IMG/VR virus record: IMGVR_UViG_3300042549_009341 | Location: 1 to 30,433 of that record | DNA: 30,433 nucleotides | From: a virus | Direction: 5' to 3' (one strand) | Part shown: positions 20,571 to 28,223 of the stretch, in pieces | Layout of the letters: every line of letters starts with the position of its first letter | Position numbering within the stretch: the first letter of the stretch is position 1 | Notes under the pieces: generated by a model | The model's database searches: none | Told to the model about the DNA's origin: nothing | The model's input: the letters and a program-made list of their open reading frames with translations, nothing else | Position numbers and translations under genes: made by a program

Positions 20571-21050
20571 TTAGAAATCGTGATTAGTTATTTTTATATC
20601 ATAGTTAGTAAAATTTTCAAAATCTTTGCGGTCTGCCTCAAGTCGACGCTCAACTGAATCTCCTGGCATATTGCGACTAAGCATACGCTTACGTCTAATC
20701 TCTTCATCAATATCAAAAAAGATTACTAGTGACTCTTTACGTGCATCATCAGATAAGTGGGCTAAACCAGACGGGGTCATAATAAAGACATCATCTTCTT
20801 CAAATTGTTCAACCGTTGTTCCATATATCCAGTTATTAAATGCAACCCATTCGTAAAACTGATCCATATCAATCATATCTTGAGCTTGAGGACGTGTCAT
20901 AAAGAAATAATCTTTTCCATCTATTTCGCCTTCTCTTGGCGGCCGTGTTGTGTAACTGATTGCGTATTTAAACCCGCGATCTTCAAATTTTTTGCGAAGG
21001 AAATCCTTGCCGCTTGCGGCTTTGCCGACTAAAATTATTCTTTTGCTCAT
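20571..21050 (-). CDS. Guanylate-kinase-like nucleotide kinase, 159 aa
   Basis: The P-loop is VGKAASGKD (G9-D16; Asp replaces the usual Ser/Thr after GK). Next come SYTTRPPREGEIDGKDYFF, the guanylate-kinase GMP-binding region, and a lid-type segment near 112-140 (RRKRMLSRNMPGD...RR). Guanylate kinase phosphorylates (d)GMP to the diphosphate. The protein is shorter than bacterial Gmk (about 207 aa). It is 8 bp after the ligase stop, in a DNA-metabolism operon. The unusual Asp leaves activity plausible but untested. Confidence 0.85.
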   Translation of the reverse strand: MSKRIILVGKAASGKDFLRKKFEDRGFKYAISYTTRPPREGEIDGKDYFFMTRPQAQDMIDMDQFYEWVAFNNWIYGTTVEQFEEDDVFIMTPSGLAHLSDDARKESLVIFFDIDEEIRRKRMLSRNMPGDSVERRLEADRKDFENFTNYDIKITNHDF

Positions 21051-21058
21051 ATATTAAA

Positions 21059-22348
21059 TTAAAATTCTCTCTTTTGGCCGTGAACTGCTTTGAATACTGG
21101 AAATCTTAGTGAGTGAGCACCATGTTGATCAGTAGTTTCTTCAAAGAATTGTACGGTAATTGTTTTACCTAAAATTTCATTTGGGTTTTCGTGATAATGG
21201 CGTCTTTGTTCAAGATTAAAGCCTGAACCTACTCTAACTGTATTGCCTTTATGTTCTACAATTACAGCTTTTAACATAAGCTCTTCAACTTCCTTACCCA
21301 TATCAATAATACGATTTACATCAGATTCAAGATCAATTACAACATATTCAGCATCATGCATCTTTTTAACCTTAAGCAGGTTCTTTGAACGTTTGCCTTC
21401 GTAACCAATATCCTTACGCATCATTACTCCTTCATAACCCATTTCAGTTGCATCAGCTACAATTTTTTCAAATTCTTCAACTGATTTTATTTGAAATTGA
21501 GGTAACGGTTCAGCATAGGTTAAGTCAGTTACAATTGCATTTAGGATAATTAGTCTAGCTGACAGAGAAACATCTCCAGCTTGATTCCAAAATTCAGATG
21601 CTTCTAAAAAATCAAATACATAATACTTTGGAGTTTGAATAGTATGGTTCTTTCTGCCAATTTCTTTGATAATACCTTGGAAATCTTCAAGTCCGCCTTC
21701 TTTCATAACGCAAACTTCTCCATCCAATATTTTATTCTTTAATCCAAGCTTCTTAATATCTTGGGCTAATATTGAAAGAGTTAAGAATTCATTGCCTGCT
21801 CGTGAATAAAATTTAGGTTCTCCATCTGCATCAATTACAGTAATACAGCGAACTCCATCAAGCTTACGACTTGCCCACCATTCCCCAGAGTCAAAGTTTA
21901 CCTTTTTTTCATTACCATCAAACTTCTCAGCTAGGGCAACATCAAAGGTAGGCACTGTGCCTGGCATTACTGAATTAATTAGGGTGGTAGTTGCTCGTGT
22001 TTTTAGGTTTCTGTCTATCACATCATAGATGACATCTGCGAACTCCTGATTCTTGGCAATAAAACCATTAACTACTTGGATAGCATTGTGGCCTGTGATT
22101 AGCCGTTCATTCAGATCATCAAGTAAATCAAATAGATCATCATAGTTATCAAAACTAAGATCCTGACGTTTCTTTAGGTTATCCGAAGTAACATAATACT
22201 GCTTAAATGGAGAATACACATATTCAAATAGTTTACGTAATACTGGAGTATCATACTTTTTAAGTATCTCTTTTTTATCATTTGTTGAAGAAGTTGCTTT
22301 CATTTCTTCAATAAATTGTGCAACTACTTTAAAATCTAGATTTGTCAT
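21059..22348 (-). CDS. ATP-dependent DNA ligase, 429 aa
   Basis: The adenylation motif is ASRKLDGVR with Lys162. It is followed by the Arg of YSRAGNEF, the Glu of LDGEVCV (about 211), the EGVMMRK segment and a C-terminal motif V in NLLKVKKM. After these comes an OB-fold region (VRVGSGF, then GKTITVQFFEE, and LRFPVF). It seals nicks in phage DNA, in the role of T4 gp30. Its N-terminal 130 residues are helical. A TAGTATAATA promoter ends 6 nt before the ATG, preceded by the terminator of the upstream gene. Confidence 0.95.
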   Translation of the reverse strand: MTNLDFKVVAQFIEEMKATSSTNDKKEILKKYDTPVLRKLFEYVYSPFKQYYVTSDNLKKRQDLSFDNYDDLFDLLDDLNERLITGHNAIQVVNGFIAKNQEFADVIYDVIDRNLKTRATTTLINSVMPGTVPTFDVALAEKFDGNEKKVNFDSGEWWASRKLDGVRCITVIDADGEPKFYSRAGNEFLTLSILAQDIKKLGLKNKILDGEVCVMKEGGLEDFQGIIKEIGRKNHTIQTPKYYVFDFLEASEFWNQAGDVSLSARLIILNAIVTDLTYAEPLPQFQIKSVEEFEKIVADATEMGYEGVMMRKDIGYEGKRSKNLLKVKKMHDAEYVVIDLESDVNRIIDMGKEVEELMLKAVIVEHKGNTVRVGSGFNLEQRRHYHENPNEILGKTITVQFFEETTDQHGAHSLRFPVFKAVHGQKREF

Positions 22349-22353
22349 ATGGC

Positions 22354-22363
22354 TATTATACTA
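22354..22363 (-). promoter_or_regulatory. TAGTATAATA promoter of the ligase operon
   Basis: The minus strand reads TAGTATAATA, with TATAAT ending 6 nt before the ATG at 22348; no other leader sequence separates them. Confidence 0.65.
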
Positions 22364-22365
22364 AA

Positions 22366-22391
22366 CAAAAAAAGCCGCTGACGCGGCTTTT
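22366..22391 (-). terminator. Intrinsic terminator
   Basis: The minus strand reads AAAAGCCGC, loop GTCA, GCGGCTTTT with more T, ending the 22409-22957 transcript immediately before the ligase promoter. Confidence 0.85.
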
Positions 22392-22408
22392 AAATAAAAA
22401 GTTAAAAA

Positions 22409-22957
22409 TTAAGCTTGAGGTTCTTGATTAGCAAGTTCTTCCTGCTTTGCAGTCTCTAACTTAATCTGATTAATGATTTGATCAAGTTGCTTCATTTCCA
22501 TTACTGGATTGTTAAGAGCAATTGCAATTCTAAAAATTCGTTGTGCTGATTCCATACTAGAACCTTCGAATTTATTGATAAGGATTGCAGCAGCTTCAAC
22601 CGCAGAAGCTTGAATTTGAACTCCAGCTGATTCAGCCTCTTTTTCTTCTTGCTCAAGACGTGCAATTGCAGAAGAGAATCCCATGAAACAATTCATAATC
22701 ATAAAAGCTTCATTTGGACCAGTGAATCCAAATTTACCGTCATTACATGAATTTTTAATCCATTTTAGATCTTTAATGTCCAAATTAACTTGGAAAAATC
22801 CAGTTCTTTTGTTAATTAGCATGTCTAATTCTGACATGTCAGCTTGAGGTTCTTGAATTGGCTCTGACTCTTCCATTTCAGCTTGAGGTTCTTCGATAGC
22901 TACGGTAGCTTCGTCCATTACTAATTCATCAGTAATTAATTCTTGTTGATTTTCCAT
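22409..22957 (-). CDS. Acidic unknown protein with EPQA repeats, 182 aa
   Basis: Residues 1-45 are very acidic and low-complexity, with repeats of EPQAEM / EPQADM; the last residues are again EPQA. The middle (about 50-160) is a helical, Met/Ala/Ile-rich domain with no recognised motif. It is a single gene with a weak promoter-like sequence (TAGTAAAATA) about 25 nt upstream and a strong terminator downstream. High expression is possible from this isolated layout but is inferred. It is near the ligase operon but separately transcribed. Confidence 0.7.
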   Translation of the reverse strand: MENQQELITDELVMDEATVAIEEPQAEMEESEPIQEPQADMSELDMLINKRTGFFQVNLDIKDLKWIKNSCNDGKFGFTGPNEAFMIMNCFMGFSSAIARLEQEEKEAESAGVQIQASAVEAAAILINKFEGSSMESAQRIFRIAIALNNPVMEMKQLDQIINQIKLETAKQEELANQEPQA

Positions 22958-22982
22958 TTTATATAAAATTTGTTGTTTAGCT

Positions 22983-22992
22983 ATTTTACTAA
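22983..22992 (-). promoter_or_regulatory. TAGTATAATA-type promoter, variant
   Basis: The minus strand reads TAGTAAAATA, 25 nt before the ATG at 22957. Confidence 0.4.
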
Positions 22993-23008
22993 AAACAGTG
23001 AAGGAGTT

Positions 23009-23476
23009 TTAGGAAATTCTATCTAAAATTATTAATTGTGCTCTGGATACTTTTGAATAGGCATCTTTAATATCAATAAAGCCAGCCCAGTCGATTTCTT
23101 CTGGCTGTAATTGACTTTTTGGGATAGCCAATCCATCTAGTCCAATTTCAGCAAGATCTGAAATTCTGCAAATAAAATAATGAAGTGAGCTTTTATAGTT
23201 GCCGTCTTTATCGAAAACTTGAACAGTTTCAACAGCCGGTTCTAATTTATCAGGTGAGAGCCTAATTCCAGTTTCTTCAAGAAGTTCTCTAAGCGCAGCA
23301 TCAAGAAGTTCTTCGCCTTCTTCAATTTTGCCTTTTGGAATTCCCATAATTGGTCTAGTCCAACTGCCATTAGTTGGATGAACTAGTAGAATCTTTTTTT
23401 GATAAAGAATAGCTACACCGGCTCCATCTGAATATTTCTTTGTTTCTGCCAAGAAATTAGAAAATGTTTTAATCAT
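23009..23476 (-). CDS. Leader-bearing Nudix hydrolase, 155 aa
   Basis: The Nudix box runs from G49 to I71 and holds all required residues: G-x5-E-x7-R-E-x2-E-E-x-G-I. The catalytic fold starts at about residue 14. The first residues, MIKTFSNFLAE|T (LAE at 9-11), are an extra leader like those on the virion-type proteins. The enzyme cleaves a nucleoside diphosphate linked to a second group; the substrate (dinucleoside polyphosphate, NAD-type, oxidised nucleotide or RNA cap) cannot be told. Its start overlaps the bS21 gene by 8 bp, so it is translated from the same message. Confidence 0.9.
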   Translation of the reverse strand: MIKTFSNFLAETKKYSDGAGVAILYQKKILLVHPTNGSWTRPIMGIPKGKIEEGEELLDAALRELLEETGIRLSPDKLEPAVETVQVFDKDGNYKSSLHYFICRISDLAEIGLDGLAIPKSQLQPEEIDWAGFIDIKDAYSKVSRAQLIILDRIS

Positions 23477-23654
23477 TGTTTAGAGATTGACGGTACTGTG
23501 CATTACGAATCTCCTGTCTACGTTTTATACTTGGTTTTATAAATTCCTTTCGGGAACGTAACTGCTTTACTGTACCGGTTTTTTCAAATTTGCGTTTTAA
23601 AACTTTAAGAGCCCTGTCTAAAGTTCCATTGTCTTTTACGTTTACTATTAACAT
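23469..23654 (-). CDS. rpsU: Ribosomal protein bS21, phage-encoded, 61 aa
   Basis: It matches bS21 throughout: MLIVNVKDNGTLDRALKVLK, then KRKFEKTGTVKQLRSRKEF and a basic tail with KPSIKRRQEIR. The RSRKEFIKPS segment is of the type seen in Bacteroidota bS21. In bacteria, bS21 sits near the 3' end of 16S rRNA on the small subunit; in Flavobacteriia it is part of the pocket that hides the anti-Shine-Dalgarno sequence. A phage copy could alter which messages are read. The TATAAT of a TAGTATAATA promoter ends 6 nt before the ATG and overlaps the stop of the upstream gene, with no Shine-Dalgarno sequence. Phage-encoded bS21 is known from other phages. Confidence 0.92.
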   Translation of the reverse strand: MLIVNVKDNGTLDRALKVLKRKFEKTGTVKQLRSRKEFIKPSIKRRQEIRNAQYRQSLNND

Positions 23655-23659
23655 AGATT

Positions 23660-23669
23660 TATTATACTA
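23660..23669 (-). promoter_or_regulatory. TAGTATAATA promoter of bS21
   Basis: The minus strand reads TAGTATAATA; it carries the TAA stop of the upstream gene and ends 6 nt from the bS21 ATG. Confidence 0.65.
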
Positions 23670-24654
23670 AAGAAGATTTAAGCGCAGCTAAACTAGCAGT
23701 ATATGAGGCTAAGTCAAAGCCGTATGTCGCAAGCATATCTGTGCTGTATTGATTTCCTCTAACTCCAATACACCATTGTGCAAAGGCTTTTTTCTCAATT
23801 AAAGAAATATCATTGGTTGCGCCACTATCTTTCATTACCGACAATACTCCACCAGAGGTTCCTCTAATTGCGGCATACATTCTATCTAATTGTCCAGTTG
23901 TGTATTTTGGAGAAATTAACATGTAAAGTCCATGAATTGCTCTTTCGTCAGTCATACTGATTAGTGATTCTTGAGTCTTTATGTTTATTGCCTGCAGTAT
24001 CATATTAACTTGAGGGTCAGTTGCTGCAGATCCTGCAATTTTATTAGCTGCACCAATTGCATCAATTTGAGTTGGCTTATCGCCTCCACTTAGTGGACTT
24101 ATCCATGTGGTAAAAATGTCACCAGTATCAACTAGGAATTTACCGGTTGCTGATTCTGCCAGTCTACTATAAAATCCACCTAGTGCTTTACACTTATTGA
24201 TTTGAGCATTAACCCAATCCATATGAGCTTTGTCCCAAGTCTTTCCAAATTTTTCAATCGATATTGTAATTAGAGCAGCAACAACTTCATTCATCTTACC
24301 TTTTGGGTCATATGCTGCAAGCTTTTCAATACTAACATTTTGACCTGTTACTGTACCAGCGGCACCTGCTACTGAAAGTTCAACTTTGCCGTTTGTAATT
24401 TTCCAATTAACATTAGTCATGTCTGAACCATTATCGTGTTTAACCATTACCGTTCCAGTAGTTTGGTCAGCTTCATGACCAGCAATAACGGCAGTTTGTA
24501 CTTGTTTCCATTGAGCTGCATAAGAGCCTCCAGCCTTTCCGCTTTTTATTTGCTCAAGTGCTTTTGCTGGATCAGCATCAGCTTCTAAAATAGCAGACTC
24601 ATTAATTTTATATTTTGATAGCTCTAAGCCCCTTGCGTAATTTGAAATATTCAT
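23662..24654 (-). CDS. Leader-bearing virion-type protein, 330 aa
   Basis: It begins MNISNYARGLELSKYKINE|S, with INE at 17-19; a second LEAD follows at once, so a later cleavage site is possible. The rest is Gly/Ala/Thr-rich with alternating strands and helices (for example VNWKITNGKVELSVAG) and no enzyme signature. It lies in a run of three leader-bearing genes (28177 to 23662). No clear late box lies in the 16-bp space before it, so it is probably read with the upstream gene. Virion location is inferred. Confidence 0.75.
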   Translation of the reverse strand: MNISNYARGLELSKYKINESAILEADADPAKALEQIKSGKAGGSYAAQWKQVQTAVIAGHEADQTTGTVMVKHDNGSDMTNVNWKITNGKVELSVAGAAGTVTGQNVSIEKLAAYDPKGKMNEVVAALITISIEKFGKTWDKAHMDWVNAQINKCKALGGFYSRLAESATGKFLVDTGDIFTTWISPLSGGDKPTQIDAIGAANKIAGSAATDPQVNMILQAINIKTQESLISMTDERAIHGLYMLISPKYTTGQLDRMYAAIRGTSGGVLSVMKDSGATNDISLIEKKAFAQWCIGVRGNQYSTDMLATYGFDLASYTASLAALKSSLV

Positions 24655-24670
24655 AAATAGATTTTATTTT

Positions 24671-25759
24671 TTAGAAAGTTAATGCGCCCTTTTTAGTTGT
24701 TACAGTTGTAGCAGCTACCTTTTCTGCAGGTTTAGCAGCAGTTGCTGCTTGAGCAGCCGGCGCTTTAACTGCTGCAATTTGTTCAGGTGTTACCTTGGCT
24801 AAGGCTGCATCTAATTTAGCCGCAATTTCTGCTGTAATTTCAGTAACTGGAACCGTTGGAGTACCAACTAAAATTGCAATTGCTTTAGCAGTTCCACTTC
24901 CATATTTACCAATTGCTCCACCTTTAGTATTAATTGCAGCAGCAGCATCTCCGCCGCCTGCAATAATTTTTTTCTGTAGGTCTTGAATTTTTTGATCAAA
25001 TGTTTGAGTAGCTTTTAATCCAACTGAGGTACTAGCAGTAGTAGTTGAACTAGCAGCAGTTGTTGAACTAGCGGCAGTTGTTGAACTAGCGGCAGTTGTT
25101 GAACTAGCGGCAGTTGTTGTAGATACTGTAGCAACTCCACCTTTTGCTCCATTTTTTTCAACGTATGCTGGATTAACTAAATTTGCTGGTATATTTCCAC
25201 CAGTAGTTTTATCCTTTGCCTCTATTCTTTTATTATCGTTAGTAACTCGTAAGTCAGGCAAATCTTGGATATTCCAAGCAACCAATTCAACGTCTGATCC
25301 TTCAACTGTAGCACTTGCTCTATGTGGAACTTTTGTAACATCATATGTAACCCACATACCTGCAACTTCGCCTGTTCGAAGTTGACCAGTTGCATAAGGT
25401 AAAAAAGCAACTTGTGCTTTATAAACATTTTGACCAATTAAATTAGTTTTATTTTGAACACCTAAATCAATAATAGCTAATAAGTTATGATTTGGAATCT
25501 TTTTTTCATCTTTAGTTACTGATAGAGCATCATAAGACTTCCACCAATTTTTAAAATCAGGGTCTTGAGAAAGTTCTCTTAATATTGTATTAGATGGATT
25601 AGTTTCGTCAACTGCTCCTTCTTCTCCACTACGTAATACTACGTTCCATCTTTTTATTTCGCCTTCTTTTGGATTTGCAACTGAAATCTTTCCAACTGTT
25701 CTGGCTTCATCAATTACTGGCGGTTTTTTAAATTCGTCAAATGTTTTAACAAGTGTCAT
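24671..25759 (-). CDS. Leader-bearing protein with AASSTT repeats and a PG-binding-like segment, 362 aa
   Basis: The leader MTLVKTFDEFKKPPVIDE|A has IDE at 16-18. Residues about 25-200 are an unrecognised alpha/beta domain. A low-complexity linker follows, with four exact or near copies of AASSTT (25041-25112). Next, residues about 250-295 (FDQKIQDLQKKIIAGG, then GGAIGKYGSGTAKAI) resemble a peptidoglycan-binding domain 1, the same fold suggested for the protein at 8878-9243. The C-terminal 70 residues are Ala/Lys/Pro/Thr-rich. A late-type box lies about 21 nt upstream. Its position in a virion-type operon and the possible wall-binding segment suggest a role at the cell wall after delivery. 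Confidence 0.75.
   Translation of the reverse strand: MTLVKTFDEFKKPPVIDEARTVGKISVANPKEGEIKRWNVVLRSGEEGAVDETNPSNTILRELSQDPDFKNWWKSYDALSVTKDEKKIPNHNLLAIIDLGVQNKTNLIGQNVYKAQVAFLPYATGQLRTGEVAGMWVTYDVTKVPHRASATVEGSDVELVAWNIQDLPDLRVTNDNKRIEAKDKTTGGNIPANLVNPAYVEKNGAKGGVATVSTTTAASSTTAASSTTAASSTTAASSTTTASTSVGLKATQTFDQKIQDLQKKIIAGGGDAAAAINTKGGAIGKYGSGTAKAIAILVGTPTVPVTEITAEIAAKLDAALAKVTPEQIAAVKAPAAQAATAAKPAEKVAATTVTTKKGALTF
25041..25112 (-). repeat. 18-bp tandem repeat, four copies, coding
   Basis: Units of GTTGTTGAACTAGCGGCA (plus strand) run in frame and encode AASSTT. Copies differ by at most a few bases; it is probably a flexible linker able to change copy number. Confidence 0.9.
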
Positions 25760-25779
25760 TTGTGTTTACTTATTTTTAG

Positions 25780-25788
25780 TTATTTATT
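25780..25788 (-). promoter_or_regulatory. Late-type promoter box
   Basis: The minus strand reads AATAAATAA, overlapping the stop of the 796-aa gene and lying 20 nt before the ATG at 25759. Confidence 0.6.
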
Positions 25789-28177
25789 ATGCAAAATTAA
25801 AGGTTTTAGTCCTAAATAAACCTTCATTAGTTTGATTATTTGGAAGTTTTAATTCTGGTGGAGTTCCATTTTTTATTTCTTCAAGTGCTAGTTTTTCAGC
25901 AGCATCTGCTTCTTCTTGAGACCATGAACCGTCCTTAACTCCTTCTTGTAAATACTCACGCATTCTTGAAGCATCTTTCATATTTAAACTAACTGTACCA
26001 GTTTTAAAATCCCATACGTCGGCTAAGGCTGCCTTAGTTGAAAGAGCTTGAGAATTTAGTGCACTTTGAGCATCAATTGAATCGTCTAATCCCATTGATT
26101 TTAAAATTTGCTTAGTGTATTCAGTACTCTTCTTTTGAAACTCGGCTGCTGCCTTTGGATCATCTGCCATATTTGCAGTACCTCCAAGTAGAGCAGTTGA
26201 CCCTGGGAAATTTGCACAATGTGCGCCAACTGTTGCTTTAACAGCGTCGTTCATTAGATTACAATTAGTTTTACCGCCATTTGCTTTTGCCTTTTTAATA
26301 GTCTCGTCATTTTTCTTAATGACTTCTTCTACAGCAGATGACTCAACTGGGGTTTTAGTTTCTGGATTAGTAAGTTTAACTTGATCAGCAGCCGCCTGAT
26401 TAGCAGCTGCATTATTTGCATCTACTGTAGAATCTCCAGTAGATATTGAATCTTCTTCATTTACTGCAGGAGTTAAGGCTCCTCCAATTAAACCAGATGC
26501 GGCTGAATTTGCCTTGCCAGTTGCCATTTGTTTAATACAATCCCAACTACCATAACGCTGCCATGCAAGTCTAGAAATAAAATTAAGTAGCCTTTTTAGA
26601 AATATACCTCTAGTTGCAAGAGCTCCGCCGGCTTTTGTTAATTTAGCCAATACATAAACCGTATCATCAAAGTTTTTAACACCCTGAATAAAAATTTCAG
26701 GTTTGGTTGCCCATGGCGTAAATGCCCTAACTTCAGCTTTTGATAAATTTTTAGCAACAGCTGGATCAGTTAACATTGTTTTAAAAACTTTGCGAATATC
26801 ATCAACCTTTCCGTCCTTTGCAAGTTGAGTAATATATTCTCCGCTTGGCTTCCAGTCATACTTCTTTGCAAAATATTCAGTTAATTTTGGATCCTTTTTA
26901 ATAATTTGATCAATTGCATCAACCGATGCTCCAATTAATTCATTTTCAACCTTTGCAGCTTTTGCTACTTGCTGGAGAGCCTCGGGTTGACCTGCAATTG
27001 AGGCCATAAATTTTTTATCTTGCTCAACCGCTTTTAGTAAGTCAGCTGAATACCCTCCTTCTTTTGCATAAGCCGTAATTACCGCTGGGTCAAAATCTTT
27101 ATATGCAGTTGAATTAAGTATAGCTTTTCCTTGTGGACTAGTTGCTGCATATTCAACGCCTTTTTTAGAAATTACCGTATCTGCTAATTTATCAGCGCCT
27201 TTTGCAATTTCTTTTTTAGTAGCTTCTTCTCCTAATAATTTAGCCGCAGTTTCAAAATTACGACCAAATAGCGCAAGTTGAGCTTCAAGTCCAAGTCTTT
27301 CAAATGCTTGGACTGCTTTTACTCCATATTTTCCAACAATTGGAACTAAATTAAAAACAGTTTTTATAAAATTAGTAACAAATTTAAGTACACCAACTGC
27401 AACTGTTCCAAAAAAGTTAGCAACTCCTTTAAATAAAGAGACGATTATTCCCGAAATGCTTTTATTGCCTAGTGTTCTAATTCCATTTTTTAAGGCAAGA
27501 ACTGCTGGCCCAATTTCGGTTGCAGAACTTCCAGTTCTGCATAGAATTTTGGTTAATTTTTCAAGTAGACTAAGAGCTGGTTTAGGTAACCATTTAATAG
27601 TTTTTAAGAAATTTGAAGTTTTAGTAACGTCAATTGCAGCAATTACACTAAGTATCATTGATACGTATTCGCCTTTGTATAAAGAAATTATTGCAGATAG
27701 GATATTTGCAACTACGTCAATTGGAAATCCAACCCAAGTAAAAGGAACAATCCCAATTACGTCTAACACTAATCTTAGAATATTTAGACCCATTTCAGTT
27801 GGATCTGGGTCAGCAACTAGGGCTTTTACAAAGTTCATAACTGAACTCATTACGCCTTCGTTAATTAATTGGACAGTATGTAGGTATGATTCGTTAAGTC
27901 TAAGTTTAATGGTATCATATCCCTGTCTAACCAAAAAGTCTTCCTTTTTGATAATATCATTAATATCTTCAAAATTTTCAAGTAAAAAAACTTGATGTTC
28001 AAAGATTTCTTCTTCTGAATGATTAGGGGTTCTAGGTTTACTTAATTTACTAAAGTCAACTGCATCTAAGGCAGCCCAAAAAGACTCAGGGATATTTTGA
28101 AAGTATTGAACCAGTTTTTCGTTAACTGGTTCAGCCCCTTGACTAAAGTACTGGTCTGCTGAAATTACATATCTCAT
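25787..28177 (-). CDS. Large leader-bearing hydrophobic virion-type protein, 796 aa
   Basis: Three possible cleavage motifs lie near the N-terminus: VNE|K at 18-20, LNE|S near 95 and INE|G near 107. Residues about 110-200 are hydrophobic helices (LDVIGIVPFTWVGFPIDVV, then ILSAIISLYKG), similar in layout to the 257-aa protein at 78-851. Residues about 230-310 hold another hydrophobic, Phe/Val-rich stretch (GVANFFGTVAVGVLKFV). The remainder is helical and charged, with Ala/Lys/Asn-rich low complexity. The C-terminus ends KTFNFA after a TNE|G. This could be an ejected internal protein that crosses or lines the membrane for DNA entry, but no family is recognised. Late-type box upstream. Confidence 0.75.
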   Translation of the reverse strand: MRYVISADQYFSQGAEPVNEKLVQYFQNIPESFWAALDAVDFSKLSKPRTPNHSEEEIFEHQVFLLENFEDINDIIKKEDFLVRQGYDTIKLRLNESYLHTVQLINEGVMSSVMNFVKALVADPDPTEMGLNILRLVLDVIGIVPFTWVGFPIDVVANILSAIISLYKGEYVSMILSVIAAIDVTKTSNFLKTIKWLPKPALSLLEKLTKILCRTGSSATEIGPAVLALKNGIRTLGNKSISGIIVSLFKGVANFFGTVAVGVLKFVTNFIKTVFNLVPIVGKYGVKAVQAFERLGLEAQLALFGRNFETAAKLLGEEATKKEIAKGADKLADTVISKKGVEYAATSPQGKAILNSTAYKDFDPAVITAYAKEGGYSADLLKAVEQDKKFMASIAGQPEALQQVAKAAKVENELIGASVDAIDQIIKKDPKLTEYFAKKYDWKPSGEYITQLAKDGKVDDIRKVFKTMLTDPAVAKNLSKAEVRAFTPWATKPEIFIQGVKNFDDTVYVLAKLTKAGGALATRGIFLKRLLNFISRLAWQRYGSWDCIKQMATGKANSAASGLIGGALTPAVNEEDSISTGDSTVDANNAAANQAAADQVKLTNPETKTPVESSAVEEVIKKNDETIKKAKANGGKTNCNLMNDAVKATVGAHCANFPGSTALLGGTANMADDPKAAAEFQKKSTEYTKQILKSMGLDDSIDAQSALNSQALSTKAALADVWDFKTGTVSLNMKDASRMREYLQEGVKDGSWSQEEADAAEKLALEEIKNGTPPELKLPNNQTNEGLFRTKTFNFA

Positions 28178-28200
28178 TAGGTAGTAATGGTAATTTCTTA

Positions 28201-28209
28201 TTATTTATT
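28201..28209 (-). promoter_or_regulatory. Late-type promoter box
   Basis: The minus strand reads GAATAAATAA, 23 nt before the ATG at 28177. Confidence 0.6.
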
Positions 28210-28223
28210 CGAGTGATCGGGTA

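Noticed and set aside
25041-25112. Possible CRISPR or regulatory direct repeats
   Set aside because: Units are contiguous without spacers and are in frame in a protein-coding gene.
27456-27995. Plus-strand frame of 179 codons inside the 796-aa gene
   Set aside because: Antisense shadow without a domain or promoter; the minus-strand gene has clear leader and late box.
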